NCBI GenBank assembly: GCA_030652035.1
Contig: JAUSBJ010000035.1
Location: 124,001 to 188,000, forward strand
Direction: 5' to 3'
DNA from: Sulfurimicrobium sp.
Lineage (GTDB): Bacteria > Pseudomonadota > Gammaproteobacteria > Burkholderiales > Sulfuricellaceae
DNA length: 64,000 bases
Made by a program: the position numbers and the translations under genes. Below are positions 1 through 8,529 of the stretch, one piece after another. Within the stretch, counting starts at the first letter, position 1. Every line of letters starts with the position of its first letter. Under the pieces are notes generated by a model that did no database searches, had not been told where the DNA came from, and was given only the letters and a program-made list of their open reading frames with translations.

Positions 1-2
1 GG

Positions 3-1151
3 TCGAAGCTAAGCGCTGCATTTGACGTCTGGCGCAAGCACTGGCGCCATGAGGATGCCGACCATACCGGACTGCAACCCCTCGCCGTGGGTGGCTTTGC
101 CTTTGCGGCGAAGCCGGATGACAACACGATATTGCCATCAGCGCGGCTGTCCGTACCCGAGCTGCTGATGCAGCGCCGAGGAGAAATTTGCGCCCTGACA
201 TTCACGTTCAGTTCATCCCCTGATGATGCAGCCATTGCCTCAGCCATGGCGCGCTTGCGCCAACTGATGACAGCGCTCATTCAGAAAATCAGGCCTGTAC
301 ATGCAAGCAGGCCATTGCAGCGCATCGATGATAAACACGCTGATCAAGCATGGCTGGGGCGGGCCGCGCAGGCAGTGCATGACATACGCAGCGGCAGGCT
401 GGACAAGGTGGTATTGAGCCGGCGCGTGTCGTTTCGCGCCAAATGGGATTTCGACCCGGCCCGGGTCATGGCGGATCTGGAACTACAACATCCCTCATGC
501 ACCCTGTTTGCCACGGATACGGCGGATGGCGGCGTGTTTCTCGGTGCCAGTCCGGAAACCCTGGTACGACTGCAGGGCGGAGACGTCTATTGCGACGCGC
601 TGGCAGGAACGGCCTGGGGCGAAGGACGAGCCACATTCGCAGCAGACCAGAAGCTGCTCGCCGATGTGAAAAACGGTCGCGAACACCGTTTGGTGGTGCA
701 AGCCATCGCCGAGGCCTTGCGCCCCGTGTGCGCGCGCCTGGAAGTGCCCGATGCGCCGCAGATCCGGCGCCTTGGCCGTTTGCGCCATTTGTGGAGCAGC
801 CTGCACGGGCGCGTCAAATCGGGCATCAGCCTGCTCGATCTGTTGCAGCGCGTGCATCCCACACCTGCCGTCGGCGGCTATCCGCGCAAGGCTGCGCTGG
901 ACTGGCTGAGCCAGCAAGGCGAGCAGCGTGAAGGCTGGTACACCGGCGCCATCGGCTGGCTGGATTGCGCCGGAAATGGGGAATTCGCAGTAGCGCTGCG
1001 TTGCGCCCATTTGCAGGGACAGGTGGCGCATCTCTATGCCGGAGCAGGCATCGTTGCCGGCTCCGAGCCACAACGTGAACTGGCAGAAACCGAGGCCAAA
1101 CTTTCTGCCATGCTGCAGGTTCTGGGACAAATTGAGGTTGGGAATGGCTGA
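3..1151 (+). CDS. menF: Isochorismate synthase MenF (5' end outside window)
   Basis: Converts chorismate to isochorismate, the first committed step of menaquinone synthesis. The reading frame is open to the left edge of the window and its translation before the GTG at 87 is still protein-like, so the true start lies upstream and this entry is partial. Chorismate-utilising enzyme signatures are visible: GASPETLVRL, ALAGTAWGEGR, KNGREHRLVV, PTPAVGGYP, and the C-terminal YAGAGIVAGSEP followed by an E..ETEAKL helix. menD overlaps the stop by 8 bp, which fixes the pathway as menaquinone rather than siderophore or salicylate. The final Gly-Ser-Glu and ETEAK region is the Mg/chorismate site known in the family. 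Confidence 0.93.
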   Translation, partial: SKLSAAFDVWRKHWRHEDADHTGLQPLAVGGFAFAAKPDDNTILPSARLSVPELLMQRRGEICALTFTFSSSPDDAAIASAMARLRQLMTALIQKIRPVHASRPLQRIDDKHADQAWLGRAAQAVHDIRSGRLDKVVLSRRVSFRAKWDFDPARVMADLELQHPSCTLFATDTADGGVFLGASPETLVRLQGGDVYCDALAGTAWGEGRATFAADQKLLADVKNGREHRLVVQAIAEALRPVCARLEVPDAPQIRRLGRLRHLWSSLHGRVKSGISLLDLLQRVHPTPAVGGYPRKAALDWLSQQGEQREGWYTGAIGWLDCAGNGEFAVALRCAHLQGQVAHLYAGAGIVAGSEPQRELAETEAKLSAMLQVLGQIEVGNG

Positions 1152-2835
1152 TATGGCGAACGAGAATTTCATCTGGGCCGGCCACCTGATCCATGGCCTG
1201 GCAGCCGGCGGCGTAACGCATGCCGTGATTTCGCCCGGCTCGCGCTCCACGCCGCTGGCGCTGGCCTGCCTGCGGCATCCGGGCCTGAAAACCTGGGTGC
1301 AGGTGGACGAGCGCAGCGCGGCGTTTTTTGCCCTGGGGCTGGCCAAGGCCAGCCGCCAGCCCGTCATCCTGGTCTGCACTTCCGGCTCTGCGCCGGCCAA
1401 CTGGTTTCCCGCCGTGATCGAAGCGGACATGGGCATGGTTCCGCTGATCCTGCTGAGCGCAGACCGCCCGGCTGAACTGCGCGATTGCGGCGCCAACCAG
1501 TCCATCGATCAGGCCCATCTCTTCGGCGGCCATGTGCGCGCCTTTCACGAGCTGCCTGCCGCAGACGTGCGTCCGGAAATGCTGCGCTACCTGCGCACAC
1601 TGGCGGCACAGGTGATGGACCAGTGCCGCTGGCCCCTGCCCGGCCCGGTGCATGTCAACGTGCCGTTGCGCGAGCCGCTGGTGCCTGCCGGGCCGCTGCC
1701 TCCAATTGCAGAAATGGCGCCTGTCGTCGTCAGCCATCCGCGACTGTCCCTGCCCCCAGAAGAATGCGCAACGCTGGCGCGCGAACTGGCAGGCGGGAAG
1801 GGCCTGATCGTGTGCGGCTGGGGGGAGCATGGCCCGGATTTCCCTGAAGCAATCGCCGCGCTGGCAAGCAAGCTGGATTGCGCCGTGCTGGCCGACCCCC
1901 TTTCCGGACTGCGTTTCGGCAGCCATGGGCGGGACGATCTCCTGTGCCGATACGATGCTTTCCTGCGTCGCAGCAGCGCGCATGAAAACCTGCGCCCGAG
2001 CTGGGTGCTGCGTTTCGGCGCGATGCCGGTCTCCAAGGCCTTGCAGCCGTTTCTCTCGGCACTGCCCGCCATGCCCCACATCGTGGTGGATGCATGCGGC
2101 CGCTGGCCCGATCCGCTGCATCTGGCCACGCGTCTGGTGAGGGCCGATCCTGCGCTGCTGTGCCGGCAACTGGCGAGCGGGATTGAAGCCGCGGCGCCCT
2201 CTTCCTGGCGGGCGGCATTTCAGGCCGAGGAGTTGCGTGCGGCTGAGCTTGCCCGGCACAATGCGCCGCTGGAAGCCGCCGTGGTGCAGGCCATGGTGGA
2301 TCTGCTGCCGGCTGGCGGCATGCTGTTCAGCGGCAACTCCATGGCGATTCGCGATCTCGACGCTTTTTCCGGCAGCAGCAGCAAACCGTTGCGGATCATC
2401 GGCAACCGAGGTGCGAGCGGCATCGACGGCAATGTGTCCAGCGCCCTCGGCCTGGCTGCGGGTGGCTCACGTCCCGTGGTGGCGCTGCTCGGCGACCTGG
2501 CGTTCTACCACGACATGAACGGCCTCCTGGCTGCGCGCGGGCTGGATGTGGTGCTGGTCGTGCTCAACAACGGCGGCGGGGGAATTTTCGAATATCTGCC
2601 GCAGGCGCAACTGGAGGATTTCGGGCGCGCCTGGCTGACGCCGCTGGGGCTGGATTTTGCCCATGCTGCAGGGATGTACGGCTTGGGCTACCAGAAGATC
2701 AGCCGGGCTGCGGATTTCCCGGCGGCCCTGGCGGGTGCGCTAGCGGGCGGCGCGCACCTGATCGAGGTGACGGTCGAACGGGATGTCAGTGTAGCGCTTC
2801 ACCGGGCTTACTGGATGGCAGTGGCGGAGAATTAG
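1144..2835 (+). CDS. menD: SEPHCHC synthase MenD
   Basis: Thiamine-diphosphate enzyme joining 2-oxoglutarate-derived succinic semialdehyde to isochorismate in menaquinone synthesis. It has 563 residues, typical of the family. Family motifs are VISPGSRSTPLALA near the N-terminus, GNRGASGIDGNVSSALG in the cofactor domain, and GDLAFYHDMNGL followed by LNNGGGGIF for Mg-ThDP binding. The ATG at 1144 is preferred because it sits behind a GAGGTTGGG stretch and is coupled to menF by an 8-bp overlap; an ATG at 1153 is the alternative. Its 3' end overlaps the convergent gene on the minus strand by 50 bp. No other men gene is in the window. Confidence 0.95.
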   Translation: MADMANENFIWAGHLIHGLAAGGVTHAVISPGSRSTPLALACLRHPGLKTWVQVDERSAAFFALGLAKASRQPVILVCTSGSAPANWFPAVIEADMGMVPLILLSADRPAELRDCGANQSIDQAHLFGGHVRAFHELPAADVRPEMLRYLRTLAAQVMDQCRWPLPGPVHVNVPLREPLVPAGPLPPIAEMAPVVVSHPRLSLPPEECATLARELAGGKGLIVCGWGEHGPDFPEAIAALASKLDCAVLADPLSGLRFGSHGRDDLLCRYDAFLRRSSAHENLRPSWVLRFGAMPVSKALQPFLSALPAMPHIVVDACGRWPDPLHLATRLVRADPALLCRQLASGIEAAAPSSWRAAFQAEELRAAELARHNAPLEAAVVQAMVDLLPAGGMLFSGNSMAIRDLDAFSGSSSKPLRIIGNRGASGIDGNVSSALGLAAGGSRPVVALLGDLAFYHDMNGLLAARGLDVVLVVLNNGGGGIFEYLPQAQLEDFGRAWLTPLGLDFAHAAGMYGLGYQKISRAADFPAALAGALAGGAHLIEVTVERDVSVALHRAYWMAVAEN

Positions 2836-3559
2836 CGGGCAACTGGCGCAGGTAAATCTGCCCCGTTGCGCCATCCACAAAGCGGATTTCCTCGAGCTGG
2901 CCGACCAGGTAGCGTTTCCTCAAGGTGTAATCCACCGGGTCGGCAAAATCGGCTTTCCAGAAGGTGTTGCTCTCGCTGTGGTAGGGCGCTTTCAGGCGGA
3001 ACACGGCGAGCATTTTCAGGCGCTCCCGAGCAGGCAATCCGGTTGCCTTGATGCTCGCGCCGAAGCCGGCATCATCATCCACCGTGCGCGGATAAAAATC
3101 ATAGAGATTCTCGAAGGCCAGGAAATAGTCATAGCGCCACACGTTCCTGACTTCCAGTCTTTTCCCCGGATAAAGCTCCACTTCAACCGGCCCGGCCTTT
3201 TCCTCCTGGGTCGATTTCAGGGGCAGGAACTTGGCGCGGTAATAATCCTGGCTCTCCGGGTTGGCCAGCGGCTCCCAGCTCCAGCCTTCTGCAATGTTGT
3301 TGAAGCCCATGCGATACAGCAGCGCGAGCGAGCCGCTTTGCGCATCGAAGTCCATGCTAAAGCCGGGGCTGTTGTCGAGATCCACGGCAAAGGAGAACAG
3401 CCGCCCGTCCAGTTCCGCAAGACGGGCCGGGGCCATGAGTGAAATCGTGTGGAACCAGTCTTCGATGTCCTGGCCGGCATTGCCGCCGGGCAAGGATGAA
3501 TCCGCGCAGGCGAGGCCGGCAAACAGACCCAGGAGCAGCGCCAGGAAGTATTTGAACAC
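2786..3559 (-). CDS. Periplasmic protein of unknown function
   Basis: A 257-residue protein beginning with GTG. The N-terminus (MFKYFLALLLGLFAGLACAD) is a signal peptide, possibly of lipoprotein type since Cys lies near the cleavage region. The mature part is rich in aromatic and acidic residues and looks like a beta-rich domain. I do not recognise the family. It lies 8 bp after the diheme cytochrome gene and is probably cotranscribed with it. Its last 50 bp run into the 3' end of menD on the opposite strand, which is unusually tight for convergent genes. Confidence 0.75.
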   Translation of the reverse strand: MFKYFLALLLGLFAGLACADSSLPGGNAGQDIEDWFHTISLMAPARLAELDGRLFSFAVDLDNSPGFSMDFDAQSGSLALLYRMGFNNIAEGWSWEPLANPESQDYYRAKFLPLKSTQEEKAGPVEVELYPGKRLEVRNVWRYDYFLAFENLYDFYPRTVDDDAGFGASIKATGLPARERLKMLAVFRLKAPYHSESNTFWKADFADPVDYTLRKRYLVGQLEEIRFVDGATGQIYLRQLPANSPPLPSSKPGEALH

Positions 3560-3567
3560 GTGTCCGC

Positions 3568-4290
3568 CTACTCCCGCGGCTGGATCGAAGTGAGATAGGC
3601 CAGGATGTCGCGGATATCGGTATCCTTCAATTTGGCCAGAACGCCGAGGGAGTCATCTTCATCATGCGGGCGCTCGCCCTTGAGGTAGCTGTTGACCTGC
3701 TTCATGAGGTAATTCGAATACTGCCCCACCAGCATCGGAAACGATCCCCGTCCGCGTCCATCCTTGGCATGACAGGAAGCGCATTCCTTCTGGTAAACCA
3801 CGCCGCCATTCGCGATATCACCCTCGGCGCGCGGGATGATCATGACTTTCTCCATCATCTGCAGGCGCGTCAGGGCATCTTCATGGCCCTTGAATGTGGG
3901 CGGGATGGTCGACAGTGTGACGCCGGACAAATAGCCGGCAATGGCGTGGATATCCTCATCCGACAGCTCGCGCTCCTCGGTGTAGGGAAACATCGGGATG
4001 TTGATGCGCTTGCGGGAACGGAAACTTTCCAGCTGGGATGCCAGGTATTTTTCAGACTGCCCGGCGATCCGGGGATACTCGCCGCGCGCGCCTCCTTGGC
4101 CAAAATCGCCGTGGCAGGTCGCGCAAACGCCCATCAGGTCACGGGCCCGTTCGGCATCGAAGGCATTTGCATCAAGGCTGGAGAAGCCGAGCACGAGCAC
4201 GAAGAAAACCGCGAAAAACTGACCGGCAGCGCGGTGCGGAATTTCAGGCTTTGTATTGGAGCGAGGTAAAAACGACATCAGAATTTTCAT
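3568..4290 (-). CDS. Diheme cytochrome c (c4 type)
   Basis: About 240 residues with a hydrophobic export signal (FFAVFFVLVLGF). Two class I cytochrome c domains follow, with haem motifs CATCHG and CASCHAKDGRGRG, the pattern of cytochrome c4. Such proteins shuttle electrons in the periplasm, often to terminal oxidases or nitrite reductase. ATG at 4290 is preferred over a TTG at 4305. It is the first gene of a pair with the unknown protein downstream. The nearby SCO1 gene makes a link to respiratory oxidase or copper handling possible, but nothing in the sequence proves a partner. Confidence 0.85.
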   Translation of the reverse strand: MKILMSFLPRSNTKPEIPHRAAGQFFAVFFVLVLGFSSLDANAFDAERARDLMGVCATCHGDFGQGGARGEYPRIAGQSEKYLASQLESFRSRKRINIPMFPYTEERELSDEDIHAIAGYLSGVTLSTIPPTFKGHEDALTRLQMMEKVMIIPRAEGDIANGGVVYQKECASCHAKDGRGRGSFPMLVGQYSNYLMKQVNSYLKGERPHDEDDSLGVLAKLKDTDIRDILAYLTSIQPRE

Positions 4291-4388
4291 GCGACACGAT
4301 CTCAAAACGAATGCAATTAAACGGGAATGATTCTAGCGTCCCTCGCTTACTTTGGAACTTGATCTGAAGCAGGAATTCGGAACAAATC

Positions 4389-5009
4389 TCAATCCCGGGC
4401 TTCATCAGGTGGCGAGAGACGCCCTTCCATCAAGCGCAGGATACGCTCCGCCACTTCGCTGGGCGGCGAAGCATAGGCGAACTTGGTAATGAAGCGCCCA
4501 TCCGGCCCCAGCAGGTACATGCCCGCCGAGTGGTCCACCGAATACTTGTCCTTCGCGGCCCCCGGCTCCCAGTGCTTTTCGTAACGCACCTTGAAGTGAT
4601 CCGCCACGCGGCGCACCAGTTCCGGCGAGCCGGAGAGCCCGATGATGCGCGGGTGGAAAAACGCGGTATAGCGGCGCAGCACCTCCGGGGTATCGCGCTC
4701 CGGGTCCACCGTGACGAACAGCGGCTGCAAGCGTTCCGCCTGCTTGCCCAGCTTGCCCAGAATAAGCGCCATTTCTGCCAGGGTGGTCGGGCAAATGTCA
4801 GGACAGAAGGTATAGCCGAAGGAGATGAGCTGGAAACGGCCGGGAAAATCCTGGTCGGTCACGGCGCGCCCACGGTGATCCATGAGCAGGTAGCGCGCGA
4901 CGATCCCGCTTTCCTGCTGCTCTTCAACGCCCGCAGGCGGCGCCTCGGCCCAGGCCGGAGACGCACCCATCAGCATCAGGGCAAGCGCGGCAAAGCATAA
5001 TTTCTTCAT
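4389..5009 (-). CDS. SCO1/SenC copper chaperone
   Basis: Thioredoxin-fold protein of the SCO1/SenC/PrrC family, about 206 residues with an N-terminal signal (MKKLCFAALALMLMGASPAWA). The copper-binding CPDIC motif lies in FGYTFCPDICPTTL, and the distal His is in SVDHSAG. Known homologues deliver copper to, or reduce, the CuA centre of cytochrome oxidase. The start at 5009 is chosen because AGGA lies 8 bases upstream; a longer Arg-rich N-terminus in the same frame is not credible. The ribosome site overlaps the stop of the gene upstream, suggesting cotranscription with it. Confidence 0.92.
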   Translation of the reverse strand: MKKLCFAALALMLMGASPAWAEAPPAGVEEQQESGIVARYLLMDHRGRAVTDQDFPGRFQLISFGYTFCPDICPTTLAEMALILGKLGKQAERLQPLFVTVDPERDTPEVLRRYTAFFHPRIIGLSGSPELVRRVADHFKVRYEKHWEPGAAKDKYSVDHSAGMYLLGPDGRFITKFAYASPPSEVAERILRLMEGRLSPPDEARD

Positions 5010-5019
5010 GGCACGCATC

Positions 5020-5370
5020 CTATTGGGGCACAACAGCCGGGATGGCGGCCTGCAAGCGTGTCGCCAGCCCCTCGGCCTGGCTGGCGATTGACGTTTCATC
5101 CTGACAGGCAGCTGGATCTTTTTTGACCTGCGCCAGGAAGGCTTCGCTGGTGGTTGCCTCAAACGCCTCGCCATAGCGCCGCGTCTTGGGCGCGTGCTGG
5201 ATCATGATGGCCTTGATCCGGGCCGCAGCCTGGGTGTGTGAACAGGCCAGCGCCTGGCCATTGAGCAGGCCCAGATCACGAACTTCCGCCAGACCGGCAT
5301 CGGTGGGAACATCCGCTGCAGCCGGCATCGCCAGGCCGAGAAAAAACAAGACAAGGGCAAAACGTTTCAT
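5020..5370 (-). CDS. Small secreted protein, unknown
   Basis: A 116-residue protein with a clear signal peptide (MKRFALVLFFLGLAMPAAA). The mature part is alpha-helical with two Cys (ALACSHTQ and PAACQDE), which may form a disulphide. The start at 5370 follows GGAGAAAGAGAAT. It precedes the SCO1 gene with 10 bp between the stop and the SCO1 start. The two Cys and the SCO1 neighbour could suggest copper or redox work, but this is only context. Family not recognised. Confidence 0.7.
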   Translation of the reverse strand: MKRFALVLFFLGLAMPAAADVPTDAGLAEVRDLGLLNGQALACSHTQAAARIKAIMIQHAPKTRRYGEAFEATTSEAFLAQVKKDPAACQDETSIASQAEGLATRLQAAIPAVVPQ

Positions 5371-5408
5371 ATTCTCTTTCTCCAATGGTTCCAAATATAT
5401 CGCAAAAT

Positions 5409-5879
5409 TCATTTGCGGACAGCCGGTGTGGGCGTAGCCAGCATCTTGATCAGCAGAATGGCCGATATCTCGCGGCTCATGACCTTTTCCGCATAGTCGC
5501 GCGCGGTTTTACCCTGGTTGTCCTTGGCATGCACGTCGGCGCCTTTGGCAAGGAGCAGTTCGAGATTTTCCTTGTGGCCGGTGAATGCTGCCACGTGCAG
5601 TGGCGTGGTGCCGCGGTTGTCCTTTACGTTGACCGTCGCGCCCTTGTCGATCAGTAATTTGACCATGTCCGGCGCCGAAATGCTCGCTGCGATGTGGAGC
5701 GGCGTCGAGCCGAGTTCATTCCGGCTATTCACCAGGTTGCGATTTTCGGAAATCAGCCGGGCGACAGCCTGCACATCCCCGTTTCTCACGACTTCATGTA
5801 TGGTAGCGGCAATGGCAGAAAAGCTGGCGGCCAGAGCAAGGATGCCGATGAACTTTGCAATAATGCGGGTCGGGGTCAT
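5409..5879 (-). CDS. Secreted ankyrin-repeat protein
   Basis: A 156-residue protein with an N-terminal signal (IAKFIGILALAASFSAIAA) and three ankyrin repeats. The repeats show as GSTPLHIAASISAPDMVKLL, GTTPLHVAAFTGHKENLELL and GKTARDYAEK. Ankyrin domains bind proteins; small periplasmic ankyrin proteins in proteobacteria are sometimes associated with oxidative-stress enzymes, but no such partner is adjacent. It is the first of four minus-strand genes running toward the diheme cytochrome. The partner and role are unknown. Confidence 0.85.
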   Translation of the reverse strand: MTPTRIIAKFIGILALAASFSAIAATIHEVVRNGDVQAVARLISENRNLVNSRNELGSTPLHIAASISAPDMVKLLIDKGATVNVKDNRGTTPLHVAAFTGHKENLELLLAKGADVHAKDNQGKTARDYAEKVMSREISAILLIKMLATPTPAVRK

Positions 5880-5970
5880 TTGATAATCCTGTTGTAAATC
5901 AATTCATGCCAGCACGACATTGGCTAGAATAACGGCCAGTTTAATCCGCACACACTCAAGGAATAACCCG

Positions 5971-6372
5971 ATGAATACATGGTCTTTTATGGCAACACTG
6001 CTGGGCGCGCTTTTCGCCGGCCAGGCTCTGGCAGCTGAATGGGCCCCCATCAAGCAGGAAGATCATACAGTACGCGAGATCGACACCGCCAGCATCAAGA
6101 AGAATGGACCGCTGGTGACTTTCACTGCGCGCCATACCTTCGTGGACCGGAATGAGTACAAGGTGAGCCGTAAGGAAGCGCAATATCTCCTGATCCACTC
6201 CCGCGCCAATTGCGGCTTCCGCACGTTGGCCCAGCTCGCCACCGAGGCCTACGACGAAAAAATGGTGCTGATCAGCAAGCAGCGAATCCAGCTGCCGCAG
6301 GATTTGCCGGTGACGCCTGGAAGCATCGACGAGGCCGCACTGAAATTTGTCTGCGCCGCAAAAGGGCAGTGA
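5971..6372 (+). CDS. Surface-adhesin E-like secreted protein
   Basis: A 133-residue exported protein (signal MATLLGALFAGQALAAEW). The rest has the all-beta layout with two Cys (ANCGF and KFVCAAK) seen in the small surface-adhesin protein E-like family common in betaproteobacteria. ATG at 5971 follows AAGGA at a normal distance. It stands alone, divergent from the ankyrin gene. The family name comes from a Haemophilus adhesin; an adhesive role here is not shown. Confidence 0.6.
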   Translation: MNTWSFMATLLGALFAGQALAAEWAPIKQEDHTVREIDTASIKKNGPLVTFTARHTFVDRNEYKVSRKEAQYLLIHSRANCGFRTLAQLATEAYDEKMVLISKQRIQLPQDLPVTPGSIDEAALKFVCAAKGQ

Positions 6373-6409
6373 ACAATAACCCGCGGATTCAACAGGAATT
6401 CCAAATCCA

Positions 6410-7012
6410 ATGAAGACACCTGAATTTTTCGCCTCTGTGCGCACCATCAGAATGTTCGACCCGCTGGCCGAATTCCTCGGCGCGGCTGAGGACGGACAGA
6501 TCGAATACGCCTATCTCGATGCCGTGAAGCTCGCCGGGCACTCCTGCCCCACTGTGGCTGGCGCCTACCTGTCGACCCTGAAGGCCCTGGAACGCCTGTA
6601 CCCCGGCACCATGCCACGACGCGGCGACATCAAGGTATCTTTCCGCGAATCCGGCACCAGCGGCGTCACCGGCGTCATGGCGAACATTGCCGCCCTGATC
6701 ACCGGCGCCACGCAGGACAATGGCTTCAAGGGGATCAACGGCAAATTCGACCGGCGCAATCTGCTGTTCTTCGACGCAGACGTTCCCGGCGAGATCTGTT
6801 TCGAACGCCGCGACACGGGTATTGCGGTGAACACTACCTATCATCCCGAAACCGTACCTCCGGACCCGGCCATGAAGGACTTGATGCAAACAGTCATGGC
6901 GGGTAGCGCCGATGCAATGGCAAGGAAAGAATTTGCCAGATTGTGGCAGGAACGGGTCAAGCGCATCCTGATCGATCACATCGACGACCCGCGACTGGTT
7001 ATTCTGGGTTGA
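6410..7012 (+). CDS. FmdE-like protein
   Basis: A 200-residue cytoplasmic protein with the FmdE-domain signature GHSCPTVAGAYLSTLKAL, a variant of the family pattern GH.CPG...G. A second conserved stretch is FRESGTSGVTGVMANIAAL. The name comes from a gene beside molybdenum formylmethanofuran dehydrogenase in methanogens; stand-alone bacterial copies have no settled function and many bind metal through the His/Cys. No C-terminal zinc finger is present. It is followed after 3 bp by a gene of unknown function, so the two form an operon. Confidence 0.75.
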   Translation: MKTPEFFASVRTIRMFDPLAEFLGAAEDGQIEYAYLDAVKLAGHSCPTVAGAYLSTLKALERLYPGTMPRRGDIKVSFRESGTSGVTGVMANIAALITGATQDNGFKGINGKFDRRNLLFFDADVPGEICFERRDTGIAVNTTYHPETVPPDPAMKDLMQTVMAGSADAMARKEFARLWQERVKRILIDHIDDPRLVILG

Positions 7013-7015
7013 CCC

Positions 7016-7546
7016 ATGGAAATGCTGAAGCTGCTCTTAAGCCCTGAGCAGGCCGAAACCCAGTGCCAGGTGCTGGTCACGCAAACCCGGCATTCCGGCC
7101 AGACACTGGCTGCGCTCACCGCGCTGCACGCATTCATCAACGCGACCGCCCGCCCGGACGAACAGACAAGCAGCATTCACAATGACATCCAGCGCATCCT
7201 GGAACAGCACATTGCCGCCGCGCGCCAAAGCGTCATGCAAGACAATCTCGTCCGTCTGCTTGATGCGCTCGGGGCGCAGAATATCTGCGGCATCCAGAGC
7301 GTTCATACCGCGCTCTCGCGCAACGGCTTCCACCAGACCGTGCTGTCCGCCATCCGGCAGCTACCGGAAGCCAAACTGCGCGCTGCTGCGGATTGGGCAG
7401 CCGACTGGCAGTGCGATGCCCGAACCCGCGCCACAGCAGCCAGCCCCTATCCGGATGCATTGGACCTGCGTGGAGCGGGAATTTCAGTCGCAGATTTCGC
7501 CGCCATGTCAGAACTCAACATGTATTTCCAGGAAGCCCTTGCCTAA
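7016..7546 (+). CDS. Unknown protein coupled to FmdE-like gene
   Basis: A 176-residue, mainly alpha-helical soluble protein with no signal peptide or membrane segment. It contains four Cys spread through the chain. I recognise no family. It begins 3 bp after the FmdE-like stop and lacks a strong ribosome site of its own, suggesting translational coupling and a shared function with that protein. Confidence 0.65.
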   Translation: MEMLKLLLSPEQAETQCQVLVTQTRHSGQTLAALTALHAFINATARPDEQTSSIHNDIQRILEQHIAAARQSVMQDNLVRLLDALGAQNICGIQSVHTALSRNGFHQTVLSAIRQLPEAKLRAAADWAADWQCDARTRATAASPYPDALDLRGAGISVADFAAMSELNMYFQEALA

Positions 7547-7637
7547 TCAAATTCAGGCAAAGTCATGATGACGTTATGCTTCCAGAAGCTTAGTATTGAA
7601 ATTGCGCCCACCATATTTTTCTTTCGAAGGAGTCATG

Positions 7638-8189
7638 ATGAAGCTCAGTTTCGATATTCGCAGCCCCTACTCCCTGCTAATACTTGGCTTGGCCGCCACG
7701 TCACTGGCAGGAAACGCGCTCGCCTCCGACACGCCCAAGCGCAAATCCGGCCTGTGGGAAATCAGCACCCGCATAGAGGGCGTGCCCAGCATGGGCCCCA
7801 TGCAACAGTGCATCGACCAGAACACCGATAACCTCATGCAGGAACGCGCACAGAAGGAAAAACCCAATTGCAGCGTGATGGACACCAAGCAGCAGGGCAA
7901 CAAATTCACCCTGCATTCGGTGTGCAAGTTCGAAAACACTACGGCAACGACCGATGCAGTGTTCACCGGCACCTTCGATTCAGCCTACAAGGGCAACATG
8001 CACACCCGCTACAGCCCGCCGATGCATGGCATGAGCGAATCAAAAATGTCCATGGAAGCCAAATGGCTGGGGCCGTGCAAAGCCGGCCAGAAACCCGGCG
8101 ACGTGATCATGCCGAACATGAAGGGCATGAACATCAACGAAATGATGAACGACCCGAAATTCCAGGAAATGATGAAAAAGCAGAAATAG
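7638..8189 (+). CDS. DUF3617-type secreted protein
   Basis: A 183-residue exported protein (signal ending NALAS). It opens with KSGLWEISTRIEG and a following MQQCID, the arrangement of the DUF3617 family of small periplasmic beta-barrel-like proteins. Paired Cys residues occur in MQQCID, NCSVMD, SVCKF and LGPCKAG. The C-terminus is Met-rich (MPNMKGMNINEMMNDPKF), which could bind metal, but this is speculation. Either of two adjacent ATGs (7635, 7638) may be used after AAGGAG; 7638 has the better spacing. No function is known. Confidence 0.7.
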   Translation: MKLSFDIRSPYSLLILGLAATSLAGNALASDTPKRKSGLWEISTRIEGVPSMGPMQQCIDQNTDNLMQERAQKEKPNCSVMDTKQQGNKFTLHSVCKFENTTATTDAVFTGTFDSAYKGNMHTRYSPPMHGMSESKMSMEAKWLGPCKAGQKPGDVIMPNMKGMNINEMMNDPKFQEMMKKQK

Positions 8190-8529
8190 CCTGATATCGG
8201 GCCCGGCTTTGGCATGTTCTGTCAGAGCCGTAACTGCCGCTTTCGACCCATTGCTGCCGGTCATCGCCTTGTTAGCCACGGCCTGCTCGTCACTATAAAA
8301 CAGGCATTCAGCCTAATCCGTCTGGCAAACTCTCACAGTCAATTTCATTCGTTCCGGTTTACTGAGGACACAAATCTTATCTGTCTGTACTATTACATCA
8401 TATGCGGACAGTATAATTTGATGGAATTCCAATGAATCGACAGCTTATCAAAATTCAGCACACCTTATTATTATCAATAGTACTAACCGGTGGGTCCGTA
8501 TATTATTAAGTTAGTCTTTGGAGGATACG
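8190..8529 (+). other. AT-rich intergenic region before hydrolase gene
   Basis: 340 bp without a convincing gene. From about 8290 it is clearly richer in A and T than its surroundings (for example TATTACATCATATGCGG and TTATTATTATCAATAG), which continues into the hydrolase gene. It holds one copy of a 14-base direct repeat at 8250-8263. A promoter for the hydrolase probably lies in the last 60 bp, but no confident -35/-10 pair can be named. Confidence 0.5.
8250..8263. repeat. 14-base direct repeat, left copy
   Basis: ATTGCTGCCGGTCA occurs here and again, exactly, at 9445-9458. The two copies bracket the AT-rich hydrolase gene and its attC-like hairpin, 1195 bp apart. They may mark the limits of an inserted segment, or be two copies of a short dispersed intergenic repeat. 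Confidence 0.55.

Noticed and set aside
1036-1143. Longer menD N-terminus starting at 1036
   Set aside because: It would overlap menF by over 100 bp and adds a stretch with no family similarity; the ATG at 1144 fits the known N-terminus.
826-2259. 477-residue open frame on the minus strand inside menD
   Set aside because: It is the antisense of a well-supported menD; its composition (Arg, Gln, His, Ala rich) is that of a GC-rich shadow frame.
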